Source of the DNA: Rhizobiaceae bacterium
Lineage (GTDB): Bacteria > Pseudomonadota > Alphaproteobacteria > Rhizobiales > Rhizobiaceae
Assembly (NCBI GenBank): GCA_027484835.1
Contig: JAIXSF010000471.1
Location: 1 to 43,749 of the forward strand
Reading direction: 5' to 3'
DNA length: 43,749 nt
Under the pieces are notes generated by a model that saw nothing but the letters and a program-made list of their open reading frames with translations, was not told where the DNA came from and made no database searches. Position 1 is the first letter of the stretch. Every line of letters starts with the position of its first letter. A program made the position numbers and the translations under genes. Shown one piece after another: positions 32,929-40,435 of this stretch.

Positions 32929-34066
32929 ACCGGCGATAAGGTCCGACGCAGGGCCGCGGATCAAGCGGCCTCGGGATCCGCGCCTCGATGTTTTTCGCGG
33001 GATCGGGATGCTGATCATCCTTTTGGCACATATTCCCAGTGATCATTGGGCCTTGTGGATACCGGCCCGGTTCGGCTTCTCGGACGCGACGGAGATGTTC
33101 GTCTTCCTCTCGGGCATGGCATCGGCCATCGCTTTCGGTCGCCTGTTTGATCGGGAGGGAATCGTCATGTTGTCTGCGCGGGTCGTGCAGAGAATCTGGC
33201 AAATCTATTGGTCGCACATCTGCGTTTTTATCGTCATCGCGACGCTTATGGCCGTCGCCGGCAACAAGCCCGACGGCACCTCATACATACAGAGCCTCAA
33301 TCTCGTCCGGCTGTTCGAGGATCCCGCCCCGCTTCTGATCGGACTGATGACCCTCACCTATGTGCCGAACTATTTCGACATTCTACCGATGTACATGGTG
33401 ATCCTGGCGCTGCTTCCAGTCATGCTTCTGGCCGAGCGGATCCATCGACACCTCCCGCTTGTGCTGATGACTGGGCTTTGGCTCTCTGCTCAGTTCTCCT
33501 TGACGCATTTTCCAGCGGAGCCTTGGTCAGACCGCTCCTGGTTCTTCAATCCCTTCGGTTGGCAGTTCATATTCTTCCTTGGGTTCTTCCTGATGCGCGG
33601 AACGATCATTCCGCCACCCGACAATCGCTGGGTGATGGCCCTCGCGATCACGATCGTCGTCGCAAGCGTCCCGTTCGCCTGGTACATGATCCTTGACGCG
33701 TCTGCCTTCTTCCGGGAGGCGGCTCATGCCATTCACCCGCTAACCGACAAGACCGTGTTCGGCATTCTAAGGCTGATCCATTTCCTGGCGCTTGCCTATA
33801 TCGCCTTCCACGCTGTGGGCGACGGCGGGCATAGGTTGATCCATCCGCGTATCTTTCCGGCAACCCGCGTGCTGATGAAAGTTGGGCAACAATCGCTGGC
33901 TGTTTTCACCACCGGAATGGTGGTCGCACAAATCATCGGCATCTGGCTCGATCATGTGGGGCGCACGCCTGCCTGGACAACGCTCGCCAATCTTACAGGT
34001 TTCGCCCTCCTGATTGCCACCGCCTATGTGGTGGCCTGGTTCAAGGCAGCCCCTTGGAAGGCATAG
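32900..34066 (+). CDS. OpgC-family membrane acyltransferase-like protein
   Basis: The ~388-residue protein has about ten membrane helices. It begins with RDPRLDVFRGIGMLIILLAHIP, then FGFSDATEMFVFLSGMASAIAFGR, the hallmarks of OpgC proteins, a branch of the acyltransferase-3 clan. In Rhodobacter, OpgC succinylates osmoregulated periplasmic glucans. The reading frame begins inside the TPP-enzyme gene; ATGs at 32900 and 32906 are both possible, neither with an obvious ribosome site, which fits translational coupling. The CoA-transferase gene starts six bases after the stop. The neighbours suggest a shared acyl-CoA chemistry, but that is inference. Confidence 0.87.
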   Translation: MPMLTKTLSEPAIRSDAGPRIKRPRDPRLDVFRGIGMLIILLAHIPSDHWALWIPARFGFSDATEMFVFLSGMASAIAFGRLFDREGIVMLSARVVQRIWQIYWSHICVFIVIATLMAVAGNKPDGTSYIQSLNLVRLFEDPAPLLIGLMTLTYVPNYFDILPMYMVILALLPVMLLAERIHRHLPLVLMTGLWLSAQFSLTHFPAEPWSDRSWFFNPFGWQFIFFLGFFLMRGTIIPPPDNRWVMALAITIVVASVPFAWYMILDASAFFREAAHAIHPLTDKTVFGILRLIHFLALAYIAFHAVGDGGHRLIHPRIFPATRVLMKVGQQSLAVFTTGMVVAQIIGIWLDHVGRTPAWTTLANLTGFALLIATAYVVAWFKAAPWKA

Positions 34067-34072
34067 GACGAT

Positions 34073-35308
34073 ATGATGCATCACGATCCTGATACAATGA
34101 CTGAGGAAGACGGACGGACTGCACCTGGGAGCCTTCAAGGTTTGCGCATCCTGGACCTGTCGCGAATTCTGGCCGGCCCCACGGCAACGCAGCTCATGGC
34201 CGACCTCGGCGCCGAAGTCATCAAGGTCGAAAAACCCGAAGTTGGCGATGATACGCGCAGTTGGGGACCACCCTTCTTGCCCGATGCAGAGGGAAATGAC
34301 AGTGATCTGAGCGCCTATTTCCTTTGTGCAAACAGGAACAAGAAATCGATCGCCATCGATATCGGAAGCGAGGACGGCGTTGCTTTGCTGCGTCGGCTTG
34401 TGGCCATTTCGGATGTCGTGGTTGAGAACTACAAGCCTGGCGATCTGGCCCGCCGCGGCATCGGTTATGAGGACCTGAGACAGATCAAGCCTGATATCAT
34501 CTGGTGCTCCATATCGGGTTTTGGCCAGACTGGTCCCTATTCGGACCGCATCGGCTATGATTTCCTGATTCAGGCCATGGGTGGCATCATGAGCATCACC
34601 GGCGAACCGGATGCAAAGAGCGGCCAGCCCGTGAAGGTCGGTGTGGGGATCGCCGATGTCATGTGCGGCATGTATGCGACCGTTGGCGTGCTCGCAGCCC
34701 TCAGACATCGCGACCGTACCGGTGAAGGCCAGCACATCGACCTTGCCCTGTACGACAGCCAGGTTGCCTGGCTTATCAACGCGGCAACAAATCATCTGGT
34801 TTCTGGCCGCGTGCCCAAGCGTCTCGGCAATGCGCATCCGAACATCGCTCCGTATCAGACCTTTGCAGCGTCCGACGAGTATCTGGCCGTTGCCGTCGGG
34901 AACGATCAACAATTCGCCCGCTTTGCCGAGGCGACCGGACTTGCAGACATCGCCATGGACGCGAGGTTCCGCAGAAACAGAGACAGGCTCGCCAACCTTG
35001 AAGACCTTCAGGCATTAATCCAGGCGGAAATCTCAAAAGACACCGCCCTATCCTGGGAGCAACGTTTGCTTAGCGTGGGAGTGCCGGCGGGCCGCGTCGC
35101 AACGATCGATACCGTTTTGACCGATCCGCACACTCTCGCGCGAGAAATGGTGGTGGAACTGCCAGGCGACGAAACCCAGGCTCCTCTGCGTCTGCTCGGC
35201 AATCCAATCAAGATGTCGGTGACCCCGGTGACATATCGGAGTCGCCCGCCGCATCTCGACGCGGATCGAGAGGCCGTCATGCGCTTACTGAAACCTGATG
35301 CGGACTAA
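34073..35308 (+). CDS. Class III (CaiB/BaiF) CoA-transferase
   Basis: The 411-residue protein shows the family N-terminus LQGLRILDLSRILAGPTATQLMADLGAEVIKVEKPEVGDDTRSWGPPF, followed by VVENYKPGDLARRGIGYEDL and SGFGQTGPYSDRIGYDFLIQAMGG. The catalytic Asp lies in LALYDSQVAWL, about residue 227. Class III enzymes move CoA between carboxylic acids through a covalent Asp anhydride and work as interlocked dimers. AGGA lies five bases before the ATG. It is the third gene of the cluster with the TPP enzyme and OpgC-family protein; a donor such as succinyl-CoA is plausible but not shown. It is convergent with the leftward redox operon, only 14 bases apart. Confidence 0.92.
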   Translation: MMHHDPDTMTEEDGRTAPGSLQGLRILDLSRILAGPTATQLMADLGAEVIKVEKPEVGDDTRSWGPPFLPDAEGNDSDLSAYFLCANRNKKSIAIDIGSEDGVALLRRLVAISDVVVENYKPGDLARRGIGYEDLRQIKPDIIWCSISGFGQTGPYSDRIGYDFLIQAMGGIMSITGEPDAKSGQPVKVGVGIADVMCGMYATVGVLAALRHRDRTGEGQHIDLALYDSQVAWLINAATNHLVSGRVPKRLGNAHPNIAPYQTFAASDEYLAVAVGNDQQFARFAEATGLADIAMDARFRRNRDRLANLEDLQALIQAEISKDTALSWEQRLLSVGVPAGRVATIDTVLTDPHTLAREMVVELPGDETQAPLRLLGNPIKMSVTPVTYRSRPPHLDADREAVMRLLKPDAD

Positions 35309-35322
35309 GGCCGGCACATGAC

Positions 35323-35538
35323 TTAGCCTTTGGTCCTCCTACCGAAGATCCGTTCGGTCAATGCAAGAAGCCCGAAGGCGGCAGCGACATATGCGATCAC
35401 GGAGAGCTCCTGCAAGATCGTGCCGCGCAGGAACATCGGGCTTGAGGACCACAGGAGAGCAAGTAGCCAGACGAGGCCGGCGACCAGGGCGAGGCCAGAC
35501 AGATGGCGCAGGGCAGATGGCCGATGGTTCTGGCTCAC
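35323..35538 (-). CDS. Small two-helix membrane protein, last gene of the redox operon
   Basis: The 71-residue protein has two hydrophobic helices (LSGLALVAGLVWLLALLW and LSVIAYVAAAFGLLALTERIF) and a basic end (GRRTKG). The GTG start at 35538 overlaps the upstream stop as GTGA, so it is coupled to the Cys/His-motif protein. No family is recognised. It may help assemble or anchor the membrane redox complex encoded upstream. Confidence 0.75.
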   Translation of the reverse strand: MSQNHRPSALRHLSGLALVAGLVWLLALLWSSSPMFLRGTILQELSVIAYVAAAFGLLALTERIFGRRTKG

Positions 35539-36308
35539 GAACCCATCCCATCTTTGCCACTCGTATCCACCCTGAATATCAGGAGATCATCGCGCTGCTC
35601 GACCTCACCCTCAAGCTCGATCAGCAAACCCGTCCGATCCAAAAGTGCAGGCGGCAGGGGGCCACCGTCGATCCCTGCCATCAGCAAGAACTTGTGCCCC
35701 TCGACCGGTGAGGTCGTTACGAAAACAGGTGGAACGCCCCCAGTTATGCAGAGATTCGCACACGCCTTGTGCGCAAGCCCGGTTCCCGGTCGCATGGCTC
35801 CGGCGTAACATTTGCCATCGCAGATCTCGCCCGTGAGACGCCATCGGCCGAGTGGCACGCCAGCCTTGGGCTGAGACGCATCTTCGGGTGGTTCAGCGCC
35901 CACCAATCCCTCACGCCCTCCGACCAGCAGCATGTCAAGGTCACCGCGTTTTACGAAGATGCCGGAGACCTGCGCCCATTGCCCGGCAAGCGGATCGGCA
36001 TCCTTTGCAACACCGGCCTTGCCTTGGCCCGACAGCATGATGGCCCGTGGACCGCTGCCATTCTGAGCCGGCACACGCAGGATCGGATAGGGCAGCGTCT
36101 CGAGAACACCGGTCAAATGCCCGCCACGCAATTCGTCGACATAGCCACCTGAACCCGGATGTGGCGTGGACAGGGACAAAGCCAAAGAAGCAGTGCCCAG
36201 GCCCAAGAGAAAGAACACCCCGAACAGCAGAACGCACTGCGCCACTGCAGGCGGGATCTTCTTTGAATAGCCTATGAAAAAGCCGGTGTCCGGCGGCCGG
36301 GACATCAT
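35535..36308 (-). CDS. Membrane-anchored protein with C-x3-C / H-x2-C-x3-C motif
   Basis: The 257-residue protein has one N-terminal membrane helix (AVAQCVLLFGVFFLLGLGTASLALSLS, ~21-47), so most of it should face the periplasm. Two beta-rich, OB-like segments (~60-135 and ~200-250) flank a motif with Cys163, Cys167, His180, Cys183 and Cys187: GEICDGKCYAGAMRPG, then HKACANLCITGGVPP. The spacing suggests a metal, haem or Fe-S site or a disulfide relay; I recall similar unnamed proteins next to Rieske/ferric-reductase genes but cannot verify it. Start and stop overlap both neighbours by four bases. Function unknown; partner of the upstream haem/Rieske protein is the best guess. Confidence 0.8.
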   Translation of the reverse strand: MMSRPPDTGFFIGYSKKIPPAVAQCVLLFGVFFLLGLGTASLALSLSTPHPGSGGYVDELRGGHLTGVLETLPYPILRVPAQNGSGPRAIMLSGQGKAGVAKDADPLAGQWAQVSGIFVKRGDLDMLLVGGREGLVGAEPPEDASQPKAGVPLGRWRLTGEICDGKCYAGAMRPGTGLAHKACANLCITGGVPPVFVTTSPVEGHKFLLMAGIDGGPLPPALLDRTGLLIELEGEVEQRDDLLIFRVDTSGKDGMGS

Positions 36309-37405
36309 GGTGAAATCCTTGTCATCGGCGTTGACGAAGACTGAACAGACAAAACATCGGCGACGGGGAGCGGCTCGATCCTTGTCCCAAGCGGCACGGC
36401 AACCGGATCAACGAGGACCCGCGTTCCTGAGACTTTCACATGATACTTGCGCACGCGCTCGCGAAATGGTGGCGGCGCGCAGCCATCCTCCAGACGATAC
36501 TGGTAGCCGTGCCAGGGACAGGTCGCAAAACCCAAGACGATCTTGCCCTCCCCGATTGGACCATTCTGATGTGAACACAGATTGGAAAGAGCCGACAACC
36601 GGTCCTTGAAGCGAAAGACGGCAACGCGTTCGCCCTGTGGCAGCACTCCGATGATGGCCCGACCTTCCTCGATTTCGTGTAGGTCGCCAACGTCTACCCA
36701 ACCTGTCTCCGCTTCGATCCGAGGGACCGCCTCGTCGATCGCTTTCTCCCGGCGGCCTGCCAGCAGATGAAGCACCGAAAGCGCGACCAGACCTGCGCTT
36801 AGAAACACAGCCGCCATCGGACTGGATCCACCGATGACGGCACCCAGGCCGACATGCAGCACGGCTGCGGCATAGGCTGCATAGACACTCATGTGGATCG
36901 CCTTCCAGACGGGGGGCGACAGGAAGGACAGCCAAAAGTCATGGCTCGTTGCAGCCAAGACGATCAGGATCACGAGAGCGAAGACGCCGAACACTTCGAA
37001 CGGGAAACCTGCCAGACTGCCAAAGCTCGTGTTGCTGGTGAACAGGGCCGTCAGTTTTGGCGTCGCGCTGAAGGCAAAGTACCAGTCGAGCACGAACATG
37101 GCATGGGTGAACGCGACGGCTGCGGTGAGCACGCCGAAATGGCGACGGTTGTAGAGTAAAGGCAGGAAACGCGGATCGAGCCTCGCGAGCGGGCCCATGG
37201 CCAGCACAACGGTCAGCAACAGAAAGGCCAACGAGCCGAAGGCACGCATGCGTAAGATCGGCGTATCAACCGCGCGCACGGAGGGTGAGTGAAGCGGCGC
37301 AAGCTTGAGATAAAGAAGAATATAGACAACCACGCCGGCCAAGAGGACAGCGTCGTAGATCAGCTTGTTGCGGTTCCAGCCCACAGGTTTGTATGCCGTG
37401 CTCAT
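36305..37405 (-). CDS. Ferric-reductase-like haem membrane domain fused to a Rieske [2Fe-2S] domain
   Basis: This 366-residue protein joins two electron carriers. Residues ~15-215 hold six membrane helices of the ferric-reductase/cytochrome b type with paired His: H89 and H101 (RRHFGVLTAAVAFTHAM), H171 and H184 (IHMSVYAAYAAAVLHVG), suitable for b-haem. Residues ~235-335 form a Rieske domain with C277-x-H279 (LCSHQNGPIGEG) and C296-x2-H299 (TCPWHGYQY). No FAD or NAD domain is present, so electrons must come from or go to a partner. The ATG at 37405 is chosen for its 4-base overlap with the preceding small gene; a frame opening further upstream is not family-like. The 3' end overlaps the Cys/His-motif gene. 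Confidence 0.88.
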   Translation of the reverse strand: MSTAYKPVGWNRNKLIYDAVLLAGVVVYILLYLKLAPLHSPSVRAVDTPILRMRAFGSLAFLLLTVVLAMGPLARLDPRFLPLLYNRRHFGVLTAAVAFTHAMFVLDWYFAFSATPKLTALFTSNTSFGSLAGFPFEVFGVFALVILIVLAATSHDFWLSFLSPPVWKAIHMSVYAAYAAAVLHVGLGAVIGGSSPMAAVFLSAGLVALSVLHLLAGRREKAIDEAVPRIEAETGWVDVGDLHEIEEGRAIIGVLPQGERVAVFRFKDRLSALSNLCSHQNGPIGEGKIVLGFATCPWHGYQYRLEDGCAPPPFRERVRKYHVKVSGTRVLVDPVAVPLGTRIEPLPVADVLSVQSSSTPMTRISP

Positions 37406-37560
37406 GGCTGGGCCTGCCCTACGGATGTCTCGAGCTTGATGGATGGGGCATCGGGGGAGAGCCGGGATGTCGACGTAAATGCCAGAGCGAGGAGCAAAGG
37501 CAGGGAGATAGCCAATATCGTCCATATCCACGCATGGGCTTTTCTATGAGCGCGCTGCAT
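37402..37560 (-). CDS. 52-residue single-helix membrane protein of the redox operon
   Basis: The product has a basic N-terminus (MQRAHRKAHAW), one helix (IWTILAISLPLLLALAF) and a polar tail, so the tail should be periplasmic. GGGAGA about ten bases upstream supports the ATG at 37560, and the TGA overlaps the haem/Rieske gene start (ATGA). The gene sits 4 bases after the previous stop. It is too short for family assignment by eye; an assembly or subunit role in the adjacent complex is inferred from coupling on both sides. Confidence 0.72.
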   Translation of the reverse strand: MQRAHRKAHAWIWTILAISLPLLLALAFTSTSRLSPDAPSIKLETSVGQAQP

Positions 37561-37564
37561 GCCG

Positions 37565-37783
37565 CTACTCTCCCTTGTGTCGAACAAGCACAACCCATCG
37601 CCAGACGACCAGCGGCCACAACAGGATCAAGCCCGGGATTAGCAGCGTTCGAAACGTATAGGCACCCGCGGCTGCGTGGTCGATCCGGTCGATACCGACA
37701 GCCAGAAATGCTACGGCGACAATAAGACCCGGCGTACCCCACAAAAGAAGGAGGAACTGCGCTGGATCGGCGAAAGCAGCCAT
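37565..37783 (-). CDS. 72-residue two-helix membrane protein of the redox operon
   Basis: Two hydrophobic helices (FLLLLWGTPGLIVAVAFLAVGI and LLIPGLILLWPLVVWRWVVLV) flank a short loop RIDHAAAGAYTF and the protein ends in a basic RHKGE. Trp-rich ends recall small subunits of membrane oxidoreductases. AGGG eight bases upstream supports ATG 37783, just 10 bases after the dehydrogenase stop. An in-frame ATG at 37834 would run into that gene and is less likely. No named family recognised. Confidence 0.75.
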   Translation of the reverse strand: MAAFADPAQFLLLLWGTPGLIVAVAFLAVGIDRIDHAAAGAYTFRTLLIPGLILLWPLVVWRWVVLVRHKGE

Positions 37784-37793
37784 GGCCTTACCC

Positions 37794-38546
37794 TCATTCC
37801 AACCCGGTTGCGGGAATGGCAGCGCCTGTGACAACGGCAGCCTCGGAAGAGACGAGAAAGGCTATTAGTCGGGCGATCGCATCGGGAGAAACCCAGTCGG
37901 AGACCTTGGCATCCGGCATGGCTGCGCGATTTTGTGGCGTGTCGATCGTGCCGGGCAGGATGCAGTTGGCCGTGATGCGATTGCCGCGGTGTTCGGCCGC
38001 GATGCTCTCCGTCAGGCGAAGCACCGCAGCTTTTGACGCAGCATAGGCAGCCTGGTTGGCACCGGCCTTCAAGCCGGGCGCTGCTGCGATATGCACGATC
38101 CGGCCGTATCGGGCGGCCTGCATGGTGGGCAGGACTGCGATCGACGTCACGAGAGCAACCCGAGCATTCAGGTTCATCATTAGGTCCCACTGATCGAGAG
38201 CATCGCCATCGACCGGCCCGGACGCGAACCCTCCGACCGTATTGACGAGAGCGTCCACGCCGCCAAACGAATCTGCCGCTGCCTCGACCATGACCTGGGC
38301 AACCGCCGGATTGCTCAAGTCAGCGCCCGCAAAGGTGAGGACCTTCGTTTTCGACGGAAGGGACTGAACTAGGGTGTTCAACGCTCCTTCCGTTCGATCT
38401 ACGCAAACGAGATTCACGCCCTGACCGGCGAGCCTGAGAGCCGTCGCTCGCCCGAGATTACCAGCCGCACCTGTCACGATCATGCATGTGGGTTTTCGCA
38501 CGCTCAGAGCTCCCCTGTAAGCCGTAGATGGACTGACCATTGTCAT
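37794..38546 (-). CDS. Short-chain dehydrogenase/reductase lacking the usual catalytic Ser
   Basis: The 250-residue Rossmann protein has the cofactor motif VTGAAGNLGRATALRL (TGxxxGxG), D-R after beta-2 (VDRTEG), structural NTVGGFA in place of NNAG, active-site Asn in LNARVAL and YAASK with the catalytic Tyr/Lys. At 13 residues before the Tyr, where Ser is expected, the sequence reads IVHIAAAPG, so Ala replaces Ser. It should bind NAD(P)(H), but ordinary catalysis is in question. The ATG at 38546 has no strong ribosome site; 38540 is an alternative. It heads the leftward redox operon, with 10 bases to the next gene, and could feed electrons to it. Confidence 0.88.
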   Translation of the reverse strand: MTMVSPSTAYRGALSVRKPTCMIVTGAAGNLGRATALRLAGQGVNLVCVDRTEGALNTLVQSLPSKTKVLTFAGADLSNPAVAQVMVEAAADSFGGVDALVNTVGGFASGPVDGDALDQWDLMMNLNARVALVTSIAVLPTMQAARYGRIVHIAAAPGLKAGANQAAYAASKAAVLRLTESIAAEHRGNRITANCILPGTIDTPQNRAAMPDAKVSDWVSPDAIARLIAFLVSSEAAVVTGAAIPATGLE

Positions 38547-38681
38547 TACGGCTTGATCTGTCGGTTAGACGTTCCTCGGCCGGCGGCGTTACAGGGGACG
38601 ACAGAAAAATTCTCGCGGCAAATTTTCAGCACGGGTCCACGAGCAGCGTCTCCACAGAAGAGGGTCTCGCCGCGTGACAGG

Positions 38682-39599
38682 TCAACGAGCCGCGGGGCTC
38701 AGCTTAGGATCGGCTTGAAACTCTGTAGCGAAGTAGTCGATTGCCGCGCGAACTTTCGGTGCAAGATATCGGCGAGACGGATAAACAGCGCTGATCGGAA
38801 GCGGCGTTGCCTCATAGTCGCTCAAAAGCAGGGCAAGACGGCCACTCTCGATCTCATTATCAACGAAATGCCAGATTGGGACATAGCCGATCCCCATCCC
38901 CTCGAGCACAGCCGCACGGACACCTTCGGTGTTATCGACGCTGAACTGGCCCGAAATCGGCACATCCAGATGTCCCTCTGGTCCCTCAAAGCCCCAAACG
39001 CGGCCAGCCGCCAGGCCGGAATACATGATGCAACGATGAGCCTGTAGATCGCTGGGATGAGCTGGGGCGCCATAGCGCTCAAGATACGACGGTGCAGCCA
39101 GAACCCTTCGCCGGGACACGCCGACCGTTCTCGCGACCAGCCCTGAATCCTTCACGGGTCCGACGCGCAATGCGAGATCAATGCCTTCCTCGATCAGATC
39201 GGTGAAGCGATCGTGCATGACCAGATCGACCTCGATCTCTGGGTGCCGTTCCAGAAACGCCGGCAGGCGGGGGATGACATGAAGTCGCCCGAAAACTCCG
39301 GGCACGGCTAAACGCAAACGCCCAGTCGCGTGCCCCCTCCGGCGCCCAACCGCGCTTTCGGCCTGCGTAGCCGCGTCCAGCGCCGTGAGCGCTGCTTCAT
39401 AAAAGGTACGTCCGTCATCCGTCAGGACAAGAGCGCGCGTCGTCCTCTGGAGCAGCAAGCAGCCAAGGTGATCCTCCAGGGCAGACACCTGACGTGAGAT
39501 CGTCGGCTGCGAGGTATTCATTTCTTCCGCCACAGCGGTGAAAGATCCGGCCTCAACGACACGGACGAAGGTTCGGAAAAGCGAGAGCGTATCGGACAT
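38682..39599 (-). CDS. LysR-family transcriptional regulator
   Basis: The 305-residue protein opens with the LysR winged helix (LFRTFVRVVEAGSFTAVAEEMNTSQPTISRQVSALEDHLG), followed by a linker helix and a substrate-binding domain with GRLRLAVPGVFGRLHVIPRLPAFLERHPEIEVDL and VLEGMGIGYVPIWHFVDNEI. It is of the CrgA/AaeR-like clade. The ATG at 39599 lies within the operator-like inverted repeat 39598-39620. It is divergent from the AhpD-like gene, the probable target; 135 bases separate it from the SDR gene behind it, so it might also influence the redox operon. The effector is unknown. Confidence 0.94.
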   Translation of the reverse strand: MSDTLSLFRTFVRVVEAGSFTAVAEEMNTSQPTISRQVSALEDHLGCLLLQRTTRALVLTDDGRTFYEAALTALDAATQAESAVGRRRGHATGRLRLAVPGVFGRLHVIPRLPAFLERHPEIEVDLVMHDRFTDLIEEGIDLALRVGPVKDSGLVARTVGVSRRRVLAAPSYLERYGAPAHPSDLQAHRCIMYSGLAAGRVWGFEGPEGHLDVPISGQFSVDNTEGVRAAVLEGMGIGYVPIWHFVDNEIESGRLALLLSDYEATPLPISAVYPSRRYLAPKVRAAIDYFATEFQADPKLSPAAR

Positions 39600-39620
39600 T
39601 CATACACTTTACGCATGAAT
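39598..39620. promoter_or_regulatory. LysR-type operator ATTCAT-N11-ATGAAT
   Basis: A perfect 6+6 inverted repeat with the T-N11-A core typical of LysR sites. It overlaps the first bases of the lysR start codon (39597-39599) and lies about 100 bases before the AhpD-like gene. This position fits autorepression and divergent activation. The rest of 39621-39721 is AT-rich and probably holds the rightward promoter. Confidence 0.6.
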
Positions 39621-39721
39621 GTTCTGCATTCAACCCACATTATATTTCATATTGGAATGATGCATCTTGGTTTCATCAGGAACGGCAGAGGGCCGGGCCG
39701 AGAAACCGGAGACTTAGCAAC

Positions 39722-40276
39722 ATGACCACGATCACCGTTCCGAGCCGTAACGACGTCAGCCCTGCCAACCAGGGTCTCTTCGACGCCCTGAAGAAGCAGC
39801 TTGGCTTCGTTCCGAACCTCTACGCAACGCTGGCCCATTCCGAGAACGCGCTCGGCACATATCTGACGCTGCAGTCGGCGAAATCATCGATCAATGCAAA
39901 GTCGCGCGAAGTGGTTAACTTGGTCGTGAGCCAGGTAAACGGATGCGAATACTGCCTGGCGGCCCACACCGTTCTTGGCAAAATGAACGGCTTCACCGAC
40001 GTTCAGATTCTCGAGATCCGCTCGGGCCGTGCTTCGTTCGATCCCAAGCTCGATGTTCTGGCGCGCCTGACACGATCAATCGCCGAAAATCGGGGTCATG
40101 GCGATCAGATGCTGATCGAGGCCTTCTTTGCAGAGGGCTGGACAATCGAGAACCTGATCGATGCCATCGTGACGATCGGGGACAAGACGGTGACCAACTA
40201 CCTGCATGCGACCACCAAGGTGCCCGTTGACTTTCCAGCAGCACCCAAACTGGAAATGACCCTCGCGGCCGCATGA
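39722..40276 (+). CDS. AhpD/carboxymuconolactone-decarboxylase-like thiol peroxidase
   Basis: The 184-residue helical protein carries the AhpD active site CEYCLAAH (Cys75, Cys78, His82) with Glu63 in REVVNLVVSQVNG, a layout able to reduce peroxides or act as a thiol oxidoreductase. The surrounding LGFVPNLYATLAHS and ITIGDKTVTNYLHATTKVPVDFP blocks are typical of the peroxidase-related branch. GGAG about eleven bases before the ATG. It is divergent from the LysR gene and is followed by GST and DsrE-like genes on the same strand, suggesting an electrophile or peroxide defence operon. Confidence 0.92.
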   Translation: MTTITVPSRNDVSPANQGLFDALKKQLGFVPNLYATLAHSENALGTYLTLQSAKSSINAKSREVVNLVVSQVNGCEYCLAAHTVLGKMNGFTDVQILEIRSGRASFDPKLDVLARLTRSIAENRGHGDQMLIEAFFAEGWTIENLIDAIVTIGDKTVTNYLHATTKVPVDFPAAPKLEMTLAAA

Positions 40277-40435
40277 GCAATGGCATGGCAACCGGCTGCG
40301 CATGCCCAGGTTCAAGGACCTGCGCAGTCGGATGAAGCGGCCAAGTATCCTCCGTGCCCAATCTCACGGAGTGATCCTCATCGGCCAGCCAGATGCCTCA
40401 TCAGACAATTCGTTCAGCCTTGGAAGGAGCTCTGG

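Noticed and set aside
33767-34912. A 381-codon minus-strand frame opposite the OpgC and CoA-transferase genes
   Set aside because: It is a shadow: no family resemblance, His/Arg-rich composition, and it spans two well-supported plus-strand genes.
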